DNA of 64,000 bases from Candidatus Woesearchaeota archaeon (GCA_017608295.1 JAFCGF010000011.1:1-64000); one strand, 5' to 3'. Counted from the stretch's first letter, positions 36,709-46,359 are shown. Program-made: numbers and translations. Notes: generated by a model from the letters alone, not told the origin.

Positions 36709-37258
36709 GAAAGCATTTATTCGGGAAATAAAAGGAAACCGATAATAATATTCCATTATGTCATCTTGTGACATAATCCTTATTAATAGATCGGTTAATT
36801 TCATGAGTATCAACATCGTAATTGAAAATTCGTAATATCCAACTAATAAATTATCAGTAAGTAAGCTTAACGCAAAAATTTCATCAGAATATAAAGGGAT
36901 CTGATATAAAAATTCCTGAATACGACTGAAAAAATTTTTCCATGCAATAGTGATTGGAATGGAAATTTATTATAGATATGAACTTGAAAACACGAGAGTA
37001 CAGTTTTGTGACAAAAATTCAAATGGCGTACGTAATCTCTCATAGATTGATCCTATTATTAATAACTCAATAATTAGAAAGCTTTCTTTTAATACGCGCA
37101 ATATTTCAACGTAAAGTAAGTAATAGCTGCATTGAATACCTTGAAAATGCAAATTAAATGCACTTTTTATCAACCATTTAGTAAATTAAGGTAAAATTAG
37201 GACAAATACCAAATTCTTAAGGCTAAAGATAGCCAAACCTAAACCGGGGAGAAAAATT
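36709..37258. other. AT-rich non-coding gap with an inverted repeat
   Basis: No credible gene in 550 bases. The only clear structure is ATTATGTCA (36755-36763) facing its exact complement TGACATAAT (36769-36777) across 5 nt, 47 nt after the nrnA stop. It could be a stem without T-run or an operator. No good -35/-10 pair was found for truB, although TAAAAT near 37191 is possible. Confidence 0.5.
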
Positions 37259-38215
37259 ATGGATAATAACCACATTAAAAGTGTCGTATCGGGAGTCCTG
37301 GTCGTGGATAAACCTGTTGGATTGACATCTCATGATGTCGTGCAAATCATCCGCCGAGGGACTGGAATCCGTCGAGCCGGTCACACAGGAACATTGGACC
37401 CACGAGCATCCGGTGTCCTTGTTGTCCTCATAGGACCTGCCGTAAGACTGAGTGAATTTGTATCAGCAGCTGATAAGCGATATCAAGCGACATTGCGACT
37501 GGGCACATCAACTGATACTTATGACGCCGAAGGGCAGGTCATGCAATCTACCCCAGTAGATGACCTTTCAGAAGAGCAATTTGAAGAAACAATCAAAAAA
37601 TATGAAGGTGAAATTGAACAGATTCCACCTCCTTATTCTGCTGTAAAGGTCAAAGGCCGGAAAGCGTACGAGCATGCGCGAAAAGGTGAGGAAGTAGAGT
37701 TAAAACCTCGAAAAATTAATGTTTACCATCTTGAAATTTTAGAATGGGCACCCCCAGAGACAGTCATTGATGTTTACTGCTCTTCAGGGACATATGTGCG
37801 TTCCCTGGCAAATGACCTCGGAGATGACCTAGGTACAGGCGCATATTTAATTGGTTTACGAAGAACAAAAAGTGGCCGTTTCACGCTCAGGGACGCAGTG
37901 CCCTTAAGACAGCTTCAAGATGCCTTTCTAACCAGCGAATGGTACCGCTATTTAATTCCTGCAGCTGAAGCCCTTGGAGATTGGCCTGGTATTGAACTCG
38001 ATGAAGAGCAAGTTGAAAAAGTAAGACATGGTCACAGGATATCCGCCAGCGAGGATGCAACAGAACTAATAAACCCTGAAAATCATCCATATGCTGAAGA
38101 AGGCACCGAAGGTATGATCCGAGCGATTACAGAACAGGGTGATCTCGTCGCCATTTTAAAGTATGTTGAAGAAGATCAGGAATGGCAACCGAAGAAAGTA
38201 TTCTTCCAATCATAA
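37259..38215 (+). CDS. truB: tRNA pseudouridine(55) synthase
   Basis: TruB makes pseudouridine 55 in the T-loop of nearly all tRNAs. The 318-residue protein contains VVDKPVGLTSHDVV and the catalytic motif RAGHTGTLDPRASGVL with nucleophile Asp47, then PPYSAVKVKGRKAYEHAR and CSSGTYVRSLANDLG. It is complete with a PUA-like C-terminus. GGGGAG lies 8-9 nt before the ATG. ribF follows 22 nt later, the usual pair. Confidence 0.95.
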   Translation: MDNNHIKSVVSGVLVVDKPVGLTSHDVVQIIRRGTGIRRAGHTGTLDPRASGVLVVLIGPAVRLSEFVSAADKRYQATLRLGTSTDTYDAEGQVMQSTPVDDLSEEQFEETIKKYEGEIEQIPPPYSAVKVKGRKAYEHARKGEEVELKPRKINVYHLEILEWAPPETVIDVYCSSGTYVRSLANDLGDDLGTGAYLIGLRRTKSGRFTLRDAVPLRQLQDAFLTSEWYRYLIPAAEALGDWPGIELDEEQVEKVRHGHRISASEDATELINPENHPYAEEGTEGMIRAITEQGDLVAILKYVEEDQEWQPKKVFFQS

Positions 38216-38237
38216 TAATCACAGAAATTCTTATCTA

Positions 38238-39161
38238 ATGCAGCATTTTAAGTCCTTAGATGACGTCAAATTGGACGACGTCTGGCTTACCATTGGTTCT
38301 TTTGATGGAGTACATGAGGGGCACCAATCTATCATCCGAGATTTAACTGAAGGGGCTAAGGATGCTGGACTGCCCTCAGTCGTGATTACTTTTTTCCCTC
38401 ATCCAGCGGCAATTTTACGCGGAAAGAATTATCCATATTACCTCAGCACCCCTGAAGAAAAAGCTGATCTTTTAGAAGAACTAGGTATTGATACCTTAAT
38501 TACCCACCCATTCAACAGGAAAATCGCCAATAAGAGCGCAAACGATTTCATTCTCGATATTAAAAAATATATGAATATCCGCCACCTTCAGGTTGGATAC
38601 GATTTTGCGATGGGGAAAGACAGAGATGGGGATTTTTCCACACTACAAAATTTGGGGAAGCAAGGTGGATTCAGCGTAGAAAAAAGTCCTCCTTTAGAAG
38701 AAAGTGGTGGGTTAATTTCATCCAGTCGAATCAGGTTCTTATTAGGTGTAGGTCAAGTAGAAGAAACAGCACAACTATTAGGCAGACAATACTCGATTAA
38801 TGGTCTTGTTGAAATGGGCGATCAACGAGGACGGACTCTGGGTTTCCCAACAGCGAACCTATCAGTATGGACTGAGAAGATCATACCTACTGCAGGAGTT
38901 TATGCATGTTGGGCGTATACACGCGGGAAGAGATGGGGTGCAGTAACAAATATCGGTGTTAGGCCCACATTCGAATCGTCTCCTGTACCCCCAAGAGTGG
39001 AATCCCATCTGTTTGATTTTGATGAAGATATTTATGGGGAAAGGATAATGCTCGAGTTCGCCGCACGTATCAGGGACGAGCAACGGTTTTCTTCCATTGA
39101 AGATTTGATAGCACAGATCAGGAAGGATTCAGAGACAGCCAGAAACCTCCTGTCAACTTGA
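38238..39161 (+). CDS. ribF: bifunctional riboflavin kinase / FAD synthetase
   Basis: RibF converts riboflavin to FMN and then to FAD. The 307 residues start with the nucleotidylyltransferase domain (GSFDGVHEGHQSIIRDL, the HxGH-like motif; FFPHPAAILRG; SSSRIRFLL) and end with the kinase domain (about 185-305; RGRTLGFPTANL and the NIGVRPTF segment). ATG 38238 is chosen because the longer frame overlaps truB without any family match. Its stop codon overlaps the -35 of the next promoter. Confidence 0.94.
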   Translation: MQHFKSLDDVKLDDVWLTIGSFDGVHEGHQSIIRDLTEGAKDAGLPSVVITFFPHPAAILRGKNYPYYLSTPEEKADLLEELGIDTLITHPFNRKIANKSANDFILDIKKYMNIRHLQVGYDFAMGKDRDGDFSTLQNLGKQGGFSVEKSPPLEESGGLISSSRIRFLLGVGQVEETAQLLGRQYSINGLVEMGDQRGRTLGFPTANLSVWTEKIIPTAGVYACWAYTRGKRWGAVTNIGVRPTFESSPVPPRVESHLFDFDEDIYGERIMLEFAARIRDEQRFSSIEDLIAQIRKDSETARNLLST

Positions 39162-39186
39162 CAGGTAAGACTGTAATCATTATACT
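39158..39186 (+). promoter_or_regulatory. strong promoter of the thiamine operon
   Basis: Consensus TTGACA (39158-39163), exactly 17 bp and TATACT (39181-39186). The -35 overlaps the end of ribF. Transcription should begin near 39193, just before the TPP riboswitch. Confidence 0.8.
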
Positions 39187-39207
39187 TCAAGAAAATAATA
39201 ACAATTT

Positions 39208-39303
39208 TCAGCACGGGGAGCCAGGAAAACTGGCTGAGAGGAGTGCGTTACGACCACTCGACCCGCGAACCTGATCCGGATAATGCCGGCGGAGGAATCG
39301 CAT
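39208..39303 (+). promoter_or_regulatory. TPP riboswitch (THI element)
   Basis: The conserved THI-box sequence is directly readable: CGGGGAGCC, then GGCTGAGAGGAG, GACCCGCGAACCTGATC, GGATAATGCCGGCGGAGGAA. These are the thiamine-pyrimidine-binding (CTGAGA) and pyrophosphate-binding parts of the aptamer. It lies upstream of thiamine pyrophosphokinase and a thiamine ABC transporter and is followed at once by a terminator, so TPP should switch the operon off by early termination. Confidence 0.96.
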
Positions 39304-39314
39304 CATAGTCATTC

Positions 39315-39347
39315 AAAAATCCCTCCACCTGCGGAGGGATTTTTTTT
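39315..39347 (+). terminator. riboswitch-controlled terminator
   Basis: AAAAATCCCTCC (39315-39326) pairs over 12 bp with GGAGGGATTTTT (39333-39344), with the T-run continuing to 39347. It begins 12 nt after the TPP aptamer and 133 nt before thiN. It is the likely expression platform. Confidence 0.9.
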
Positions 39348-39479
39348 GAGATCAAGTTGGCTGATTAATTTTTCCTGATTTAGACAAGTACAGAAGTAAA
39401 ACTCAAATACAAAATTCAATATTAATGGTTCAGAAATCACTGGTCACACTCCTATGATACAAACCAAACTGACAAACTC

Positions 39480-40160
39480 ATGCATGTAACAATATTTGCT
39501 AATGGAGAATTTGCCCTGAATAAGATCAATCTCCATCCTGACACCACGATAATCGCAGCAGATGGAGGGGCTCATCACTGTTTGTGCCTTGGTCTCACTC
39601 CTGACATAATAATTGGAGATTTTGATTCTTTATCGGAAGAAGAGATTTTGACTTTTGAAAGTAAAGGCACTACATTCTACCGATATCCATCATCCAAGGA
39701 TGAGACTGATCTGGAATTAGCACTAATTTATGCCGATAAGATTGGCACAACGGAAGCAACCATATATGGTTTACTCGGCGGCCGCTGGGATATGAGTTTT
39801 TCAAACCTTACTCTTCTCTCCTCGTCCCGTTTCGATCATATTAATTTCTTTGTTGAGACATCAAATAGCACAATCCGGTTATTACGAAATGGGATAAGGT
39901 TGACTATCCATGGGAACCAGGATGATCGAGTATCGATTATCCCGCTCTGCCCCCACGCGTGCGGGATAACAACCATTGGTTTTGAATGGTCTCTAGAAAA
40001 TGAAAATCTAGAATTTGGATCACAGCGTGGTCTAAGCAATCGTATGATTAATTCAGAAGCCCAAATCTCAATTAATTCAGGGAAACTACTCATCATCATC
40101 GATAAGGAAAATAATTTTCAAAGTGGATATTTATCAGCAGAGTATTCAACTCAAGAATAG
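39480..40160 (+). CDS. thiN: thiamine pyrophosphokinase
   Basis: The enzyme transfers pyrophosphate from ATP to thiamine, making TPP in one step from imported vitamin. The 226-residue protein has the catalytic-domain features AADGGAHHCLCLGLTPDIIIGDFDSL, SSKDETDLELAL and GLLGGRWDMSFSNLTLL, then a beta-rich C-terminal thiamine-binding domain. The ATG at 39480 has only a poor ribosome site. It is the first gene after the TPP riboswitch, which confirms its role in thiamine salvage. thiB starts 26 nt after its stop. Confidence 0.93.
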   Translation: MHVTIFANGEFALNKINLHPDTTIIAADGGAHHCLCLGLTPDIIIGDFDSLSEEEILTFESKGTTFYRYPSSKDETDLELALIYADKIGTTEATIYGLLGGRWDMSFSNLTLLSSSRFDHINFFVETSNSTIRLLRNGIRLTIHGNQDDRVSIIPLCPHACGITTIGFEWSLENENLEFGSQRGLSNRMINSEAQISINSGKLLIIIDKENNFQSGYLSAEYSTQE

Positions 40161-40186
40161 GTTATCGTTTTGGAAAGGGAAACTTT

Positions 40187-41224
40187 ATGAAAAAGAAAGG
40201 ACTGTTGTTATTTTTATTCATATTTATATTATCAGCCTGTAAACCTGATATTCAAAAATCCAGGATTTTGACTGTCATGACCCATGACTCTTTTTCAGTT
40301 TCCGAAGATTTAATCAGGGCCTTCGAAGAAGAAAATAACCTTGAGGTAAAGTTTCTTAAAGCCGGTGACACAGGTACAGCACTTAATAAAGCAATACTTT
40401 CGAAAAATTCCCCACTAGCGGATGTTTTCTACGGCGTTGATAATACATTTCTAAGTCGAGCGTTAGAGGAAAACATATTCGAACCCTATAAATCCGAATT
40501 CATATCCGAAATTCCGGAAAAGTTCATTCTTGATCCTGAATATCATGCCTTACCGGTTGATTACGGGGATATTTGTTTTAATTATGATGTGGTTTTCTTC
40601 AAAGAAAATGATATTCCACAAATCAATTCGCTTGATGACTTACTTAAACCAGAATATAAAGATTTAATTGTGCTGCAAAACCCGGCAACTTCGTCTCCAG
40701 GTTTAGGATTTCTTTTTTTGACGATCAGCCAATATGGAGACCCTGGATATCTTGAATTCTGGGAAGGTTTGATCAAGAATAATGTCAAGGTGGTAAATGA
40801 TTGGGAATCAGCTTATTATTCGGAATTCAGCCGCTGGGGGGGAACCCGTCCTATTGTCCTATCTTACAGTTCAAGCCCGCCTTTTGAAGTAATCTTCGCT
40901 GAGGAACCGATCGATAAACCCCCGACCAAAGCCATTACCAGTGCTGGTACCTGCTACCGCCAGATTGAATTCGTAGGGATACTCAAGGGAACAAAGAACC
41001 GAGATCTCGCGGAGAATTTTGTTGATTTCATGCTCTCAACAAAATTCCAGGAAGACATCCCTTTACAGATGTATGTATTTCCTGTAAATCAAACCGCAAT
41101 TCTTGACGAAACTTTCGTAAAATATTTGGAAGTACCTGAATCCCCTGCAATGCTCGATTCAGCTGAGATTGCTGCCCATAGAGAAGATTGGATTAGAACC
41201 TGGACTGATTCAGTACTCAGGTAA
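40187..41224 (+). CDS. thiB: thiamine ABC transporter substrate-binding lipoprotein
   Basis: This is the extracytoplasmic receptor of a ThiBPQ importer. The signal peptide ends ILSACKP, so Cys18 should be lipid-modified, tethering the protein. The rest matches the ThiB type of iron/thiamine-binding proteins (VMTHDSFSVSEDLIRAFEEE, FYGVDNTFLSRAL, PVDYGDICFNYD, ATSSPGLGFLFLTI, and YSSSPPFEV near the ligand). The length of 345 is typical. GGAAAGGGAAA precedes the ATG. Position behind the TPP riboswitch and thiN makes thiamine or TPP the clear substrate. Confidence 0.93.
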   Translation: MKKKGLLLFLFIFILSACKPDIQKSRILTVMTHDSFSVSEDLIRAFEEENNLEVKFLKAGDTGTALNKAILSKNSPLADVFYGVDNTFLSRALEENIFEPYKSEFISEIPEKFILDPEYHALPVDYGDICFNYDVVFFKENDIPQINSLDDLLKPEYKDLIVLQNPATSSPGLGFLFLTISQYGDPGYLEFWEGLIKNNVKVVNDWESAYYSEFSRWGGTRPIVLSYSSSPPFEVIFAEEPIDKPPTKAITSAGTCYRQIEFVGILKGTKNRDLAENFVDFMLSTKFQEDIPLQMYVFPVNQTAILDETFVKYLEVPESPAMLDSAEIAAHREDWIRTWTDSVLR

Positions 41225-41318
41225 TAATACCCTTGCCAGAACGCCACATGAAGGTCCTAAAACATGTGAACTTGTAACTAAGAGACATTTTAATAAAGCC
41301 TGGACTTCATATTTTCTT

Positions 41319-43022
41319 ATGAAAAAAAACTGCACCTCGCTCGCCTTGTGGATTATTCCGATTGGTTTTCTTTCAATCTTCTTATTCTTCCCTCTCCTCA
41401 GCATATTGAAGTTAAGTTTCACAAGGGGTGGCGATGGCATTCTACCAATTTTCCAAGAAATATTCGAATCGCAATCCCTACGAAGGGTGCTGCTATTTAC
41501 AATTTGGCAAGCGACGTTATCCACAATCCTCACCCTATTGCTCGGTTTACCAGGAGCTTATTTAATCGCCAGATTCAAATTTCCTGGGAAATCATTGATT
41601 CGAGCAATGACAGGGGTTCCATTTGTCCTGCCAACGCTTGTGGTTGCCGCTAGCTTCAATGCACTTCTAGGTCAGAATGGGTTGATCAACCAATTATTAA
41701 TGGCATTGTTCGATTTACCTAATCCGCCCATCGAATTCATCCATACATTCTCCGCCATTATATTAGCTCACATTTTCTACAACACAACTATTGTCCTGCG
41801 AATGGTAGGGGATTTTTGGTCAAATCTTGATCCTAAACTTGGAAAAGCTGCCCAAAGCCTGGGTGCAAACCGCTGGCAGACATTGAAGACAATTACTTTA
41901 CCTTTATTGGCTCCGGTAATTACAGCAGCTGCGCTACTGGTGTTCATATTTGATTTTACGTCTTTTGGAGTTATCCTGATACTCGGGGGTCCACGGTTCT
42001 CAACCCTTGAAGTTGAAATCTATTATCAAACAATAAGCCTATTCAACCTCCCATTAGCCGCAGGGCTTTCAATTATCCAAATTGGATGCAGCCTGGCAAT
42101 GACCTGGGTATACACAAGATTATCCAACCGGATCAACAGACCACTGACAAAGCGCGCCCGACTACATACCCAAAAACCATTAAACACCTGGAGGAATCGA
42201 ATCCTAGCGATTGTAATTCTCGGAATACTTATAATTACCCTACTATCACCACTCGTGGCATTGGCATCCCAATCAATTTATTCTCTTGAAAATCGGCGAG
42301 ATCGGGAGGGTGTGGTTACACGTGGTTTTACCCTAGCGTACTATAAAGAATTATTCCGGAATAGACAGACATCATTGTTCTATGTCAAACCCGCAACATC
42401 AATAGGGATTTCAATGGGGAATGCTGCTATAACCGTTGTCTTTTCATTAATCGTGGCTACCCCAGCAGCATGGGCTCTTGCTATGGACAGTGAATCTTTA
42501 ATTAGCAAGTTATTAGATCCTATTATAATGCTGCCTCTTGGGACATCCGCAGTCACGTTAGGGTTAGGTTTTATCATTGCGTTCGCCAAACCACCCCTCG
42601 ACCTGAGATCCTCCCCAATTTTGCTTCCAATTGCTCATACCCTGGTGGCTTTTCCATTTGTTGTCCGAAGTCTAACACCTGCCCTGCGGAGTATAAACCC
42701 CCGGCTTAGGCAGGCAGCAGCCGTTTTAGGTGCATCTCCAAGGGAGGTCCTCCTTGAAATTGATCTGCCATTAATTGGAAGAGCATTATTAGTTGCAGCA
42801 AGTTTTGCATTTACTATTTCACTCGGAGAGTTTGGGGCCACTGCTCTAATTTCCAGACCGGAATATCCTACGATTCCGATTGTAATCTACCGGCTTCTAG
42901 GTCGTCCAGGGGGTTTGAATTATGGCCAGGCACTCGCGTTATCGACAATAATGATGGGTATAACAATTTCAGGAATGCTGGCGATTGAACGGTTTCGAAT
43001 TGGCGAAATTGGAGAATTTTAA
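41319..43022 (+). CDS. thiP: thiamine ABC transporter permease (fused two-domain)
   Basis: The 567-residue protein has about twelve membrane helices as two homologous halves, each with the EAA loop of binding-protein-dependent permeases (SLGANRWQTLKTITLPLL in the first, VLGASPREVLLEIDLPLI in the second), as in ThiP and FbpB. The open frame extends upstream across the thiB stop, but that stretch has no start codon after the thiB stop until ATG 41319 (MKKNCTSLALWIIP), which begins directly before the first helix. A visible ribosome site is lacking. Confidence 0.9.
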   Translation: MKKNCTSLALWIIPIGFLSIFLFFPLLSILKLSFTRGGDGILPIFQEIFESQSLRRVLLFTIWQATLSTILTLLLGLPGAYLIARFKFPGKSLIRAMTGVPFVLPTLVVAASFNALLGQNGLINQLLMALFDLPNPPIEFIHTFSAIILAHIFYNTTIVLRMVGDFWSNLDPKLGKAAQSLGANRWQTLKTITLPLLAPVITAAALLVFIFDFTSFGVILILGGPRFSTLEVEIYYQTISLFNLPLAAGLSIIQIGCSLAMTWVYTRLSNRINRPLTKRARLHTQKPLNTWRNRILAIVILGILIITLLSPLVALASQSIYSLENRRDREGVVTRGFTLAYYKELFRNRQTSLFYVKPATSIGISMGNAAITVVFSLIVATPAAWALAMDSESLISKLLDPIIMLPLGTSAVTLGLGFIIAFAKPPLDLRSSPILLPIAHTLVAFPFVVRSLTPALRSINPRLRQAAAVLGASPREVLLEIDLPLIGRALLVAASFAFTISLGEFGATALISRPEYPTIPIVIYRLLGRPGGLNYGQALALSTIMMGITISGMLAIERFRIGEIGEF

Positions 43023-43042
43023 TCCTGAACTAGCATTGAAGA

Positions 43043-44119
43043 ATGGATAACCTTATGAAGGGTCTACAGGTAGCAAACGTTTCAAAATCCTACCAGACAA
43101 CACAAGCTCTGCGTGATGTCTCATTTGATGTGCAAGTTGGTGATATTGTTGCGGTGCTAGGTCCTAGCGGATGTGGGAAATCAACGCTGTTATCAATCAT
43201 TGCAGGATTGGAAATTCCAGATCGCGGAGAAATTCTTTGGAATGGAAAGTCCCAAAACAATATTCCTCCACATGAGCGGAATTTTGGATTAATGTTCCAA
43301 GACTATATGCTTTTCCCCCATAAGAATGTATCCAATAATGTGGCTTTTGGATTAGAAATGCGAGGATGGGAGAAGGAAAAGGTAAATGAACGGGTCAGTG
43401 AAGTTCTAGAATTTGTCGGTATACCTAATTATGGATTTCGAAGGATATCCACTCTGTCAGGTGGAGAACAACAAAGAACTGCATTGGCTCGATCTCTTGC
43501 TCCCAGCCCCCGGTTATTATTACTCGATGAACCAATCAGTTCCCTCGATCGAACTCTGCGAGAACGCCTATTGAGAGATTTATCTGAAATTTTAAAAAGC
43601 ATGAACCAGACTGCCTTATATGTAACCCATGATCAAGAGGAAGCATTCGCCCTGGCTGATGAAATCGTGGTTATGAATGAGGGGCAAATTGTTCAGGTTG
43701 GAACTCCCGAGGAAATTTATATCAAACCAAAAACCGAGTTTATTGCACAATTCCTTGGTTTCAGGAATATCTTCACGGTTGAAATTAATGAAAATCAAAT
43801 TCAATCTCCTATCGGATTTATTCCAATAGGAGATATTGATAAGATTGACCTTAATACTATTGATCAAATTGATGGAAACAAATACCGGATATTAATCCGT
43901 CCTGATGTTATGAGCGAATATAAAACTCGTAGAAAAATCTACACGATGGATTGCAATATTCTGGAGCGTTCGTTTCGCGGAAGCCTTTGCCAATTAAGTG
44001 TTATGGTTGAAAATTATCAACTCAGGTTTGATATCCAATCGAGTTCAACAATTCCAAAACCTGGAGAGCGTATGAAATTATTTTACTCACCTGAAGAAGC
44101 TATCCACATCTTCGAGTAA
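43043..44119 (+). CDS. thiQ: thiamine ABC transporter ATP-binding protein
   Basis: This ATPase powers the ThiBP importer. Walker A is GPSGCGKST (40-48), the Q-loop is LMFQDYMLFPH, the signature is LSGGEQQRTALARSLA, and Walker B is LLLLDEP followed by the H-loop YVTHDQEEAFAL. A C-terminal extension of about 110 residues resembles a TOBE-type regulatory domain, making it longer (358) than enterobacterial ThiQ. It ends the thi operon; the 132 bases to the next convergent gene show no clear terminator. Confidence 0.9.
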   Translation: MDNLMKGLQVANVSKSYQTTQALRDVSFDVQVGDIVAVLGPSGCGKSTLLSIIAGLEIPDRGEILWNGKSQNNIPPHERNFGLMFQDYMLFPHKNVSNNVAFGLEMRGWEKEKVNERVSEVLEFVGIPNYGFRRISTLSGGEQQRTALARSLAPSPRLLLLDEPISSLDRTLRERLLRDLSEILKSMNQTALYVTHDQEEAFALADEIVVMNEGQIVQVGTPEEIYIKPKTEFIAQFLGFRNIFTVEINENQIQSPIGFIPIGDIDKIDLNTIDQIDGNKYRILIRPDVMSEYKTRRKIYTMDCNILERSFRGSLCQLSVMVENYQLRFDIQSSSTIPKPGERMKLFYSPEEAIHIFE

Positions 44120-44251
44120 TGATAACTCGACAGAACTCAAATCTATCGGATCAGATTAATCTCCATAAATGCTTATAAATTAAACCCCAAAATATAGGAC
44201 CCCCCAATCCTTTAATCCTCAAATCAAGTGATTGACTTCAATATAGAAAAA

Positions 44252-44479
44252 TCAAACCTGGCCAATTGATGATAATAATGACCAGCCAAGGTCTTCTAAA
44301 ATTAGGTCACCACCTGTGTTCCACAACCAGACTAATCCTAGAATTGTGATGATACAGCAACATAGCAGGACAACGGCTACAACTGCCACGATTATCCATA
44401 CCGTATTGTTGCGTTTCTTCTCAACTGGTTCCTCAAATCCTTCATCTACCTGTCCTGTTTCACCAAAATCTTCAGCCAT
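44252..44479 (-). CDS. small single-span membrane protein
   Basis: The 75-residue product has an acidic N-terminus (MAEDFGETGQVDEGFEE), a short basic stretch, then one long hydrophobic helix (about 27-52, with three adjacent cysteines) and a short outer tail. A good GGAGATA ribosome site lies 8 nt before the ATG, and TATAAT further upstream suggests its own promoter, so it looks real. I do not recognise a family; function unknown. Confidence 0.6.
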   Translation of the reverse strand: MAEDFGETGQVDEGFEEPVEKKRNNTVWIIVAVVAVVLLCCCIITILGLVWLWNTGGDLILEDLGWSLLSSIGQV

Positions 44480-44846
44480 GATGTATCTCCTCTATTAGAC
44501 AATTTCATGTTTAATGAATGTTTGGTTTGGATAAATCGGTTTCCATTAAATAATGAATTGTGACCTATTATAGAATATAACTTGAAAATAATTAACGCCT
44601 ATCTTTATAAATAATCAATAAAAGAGAAAAGTGGTCTGTCAAGAGTGATTAGATAATTTGTGATTTTGGATGAGGGAATAAGTTCTAGTAAAGACAAGGT
44701 AGAGATCCTTCATTCCGCTCCCGAAAAAGATAGGGATGATATGCGCTCCATTCAGGATGACGTTTTTAAGAATGATGTATGACAGGCCAATAGTTTGTTT
44801 TTATTTGTACTCAAATGGACATATAATCAATTTATTATTCTCAAGA
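44480..44846. repeat. gap holding dispersed palindromic repeat, copy B
   Basis: CATTCCGCTCCCGAAAA at 44711-44727 repeats 1958-1974 exactly. It is flanked by GAGATCCTT on one side and AGGATGAC on the other (about 44702-44762), which look like the inverted ends of a small non-coding element. The rest of the 367 bases is AT-rich with no gene, apart from a TATAAT near 44570 that may serve the small membrane protein. Confidence 0.55.
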
Positions 44847-45404
44847 TTACTGTTGTTCGCGGTCTCGGTTTGAACGCCTCCAGACCCACCAAATGATCAG
44901 AGAGACCAATAAAATCACAACTGCAGCAACAAATATAGGTATGGTCACTGATGCGATTGATAAAATGGTGGATACAACATCTTCGAGAATACTAACAGGA
45001 ATATTTCCAGCTCCACCAGTTGTTGCCGTTACGGCTGGTCTTATTGCAATAGATTTTGCTGCATGAACCGTTCCCGCAATTAAGAGACCAGCGATCATCG
45101 CTAAAACCGGATGGATATCAGCAACTTGAGAACTCGCAGCAAAAACGATAGCGCCTGCTGTTGGCCGAATGAAAGTATTAATCAGGTCATTGATATGATT
45201 CACTGCTGGAACTTTGTCAGCGAAGAACTCCACTAATGCGAGTAATAAAAGAGCCCCAATAACCCACCAATTTTCGAGAGAAGACCATGGGGAATCCAAT
45301 TCAATCCAATCGGTAAAACGTGCAATCAAAGATACAACCAGCAGCGGAATATAGGCGTTCAGTCCTGCACTCGCTGATAAACCAAAGGCAGTAAAAATAT
45401 CCAT
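44847..45404 (-). CDS. DUF4126-family membrane protein
   Basis: The 185-residue protein begins with the characteristic TAFGLSASAGLNAYIPLL. It has several membrane helices interrupted by a conserved stretch (FADKVPAVNHINDLINTFIRP, then AGTVHAAKSIAIRPAVTATTGG), typical of DUF4126. It ends in a helix followed by a basic tail. Function is not known for the family. It lies 13 nt behind the DUF2085 gene, so the two are co-transcribed. Confidence 0.8.
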   Translation of the reverse strand: MDIFTAFGLSASAGLNAYIPLLVVSLIARFTDWIELDSPWSSLENWWVIGALLLLALVEFFADKVPAVNHINDLINTFIRPTAGAIVFAASSQVADIHPVLAMIAGLLIAGTVHAAKSIAIRPAVTATTGGAGNIPVSILEDVVSTILSIASVTIPIFVAAVVILLVSLIIWWVWRRSNRDREQQ

Positions 45405-45417
45405 CTAGGTTCTCCTT

Positions 45418-46260
45418 CTACCCAAGGATAAAACCACTCCAGGAACCTGTTAATAAGAAACGCAGATAGTCGAGTATAAACACCTGAGTCAACGCTAGTA
45501 GAAATCCTGATATTACCGGGATTAATAACTGTTGAATATTATCAAAGCGGTTTTCTAACCGAAAAACCATAATTAACACCATTGTATAAACCATAGTTAA
45601 TAATAAGAATACTCCACCAGCGCTGATGAGGGATAAGGGATAGAGAAGCAGCGGGTTCTCCGTTAGTACAAGAATATCAACGATAATGCCTATTAAAACG
45701 AGCTGACAAAAATCCTTAACACCTTCTACGATTGGTGCTGGACTTCGTTTCTTCCAAATAATTTCATTAAATGCAGGGAAAAGAAGAACACTCATCCCCA
45801 ACCCTAATCCGGTTCCGGTGAATAATCTAAGGAGATTATTTGGTTCATAGAGGTAATATTGAGATAATGCGGGGATTAAATGCAGGTAGGAATTGAGGCC
45901 ATCAACAGCAAACAATAAAACGAAGAGAATCAAGGGAATTATGATCTTCCAAGGTGGTCTACCGACACGCTTCGGTCTTTTGATACTGAGGAAAAGTAAA
46001 CCTGAGACCGCACCAAGATACTGCCCAGTACAACGAGCACATAGCGGAATTTGCCGGTCACCAAAATGGAATGAGCGCGCTTTAATACGATGGCAAACGG
46101 CGTATCCAACAGCATCTGCTTTTCCCATTAATCCACCTGGTGTGAAGGTCAACCAAAATACAAAAACAGATACAGCTACAATCGGTATGATATAGCGCCA
46201 AGGGAGAAGATTTCTTATTCTTAAGAAGAAACCCTTTATACGATCTGCAAAAGAAGTCAT
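45418..46260 (-). CDS. DUF2085-family membrane protein
   Basis: The 280 residues form about seven membrane helices. The DUF2085 signature is present near residues 55-85: CHRIKARSFHFGDRQIPLC followed by ARCTGQY, with three cysteines and a histidine that could bind metal or form disulfides. The family has no established function. It is the first gene of a two-gene minus-strand unit with the DUF4126 gene and is divergent from the DUF3048 genes, with about 100 bases between. Confidence 0.8.
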   Translation of the reverse strand: MTSFADRIKGFFLRIRNLLPWRYIIPIVAVSVFVFWLTFTPGGLMGKADAVGYAVCHRIKARSFHFGDRQIPLCARCTGQYLGAVSGLLFLSIKRPKRVGRPPWKIIIPLILFVLLFAVDGLNSYLHLIPALSQYYLYEPNNLLRLFTGTGLGLGMSVLLFPAFNEIIWKKRSPAPIVEGVKDFCQLVLIGIIVDILVLTENPLLLYPLSLISAGGVFLLLTMVYTMVLIMVFRLENRFDNIQQLLIPVISGFLLALTQVFILDYLRFLLTGSWSGFILG

Positions 46261-46359
46261 TTAAGTGATTATACCCTTTGATACTGTTATAGATGGTGTA
46301 TAAATCTATTTGGCAACCTGAATCATATGAGGTATGATACCGCCTTGGATACAATATCA

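Noticed and set aside
41169..41318. Longer start for thiP
   Set aside because: The added stretch overlaps thiB out of frame and after the thiB stop contains no usable start codon; family sequence begins at 41319.
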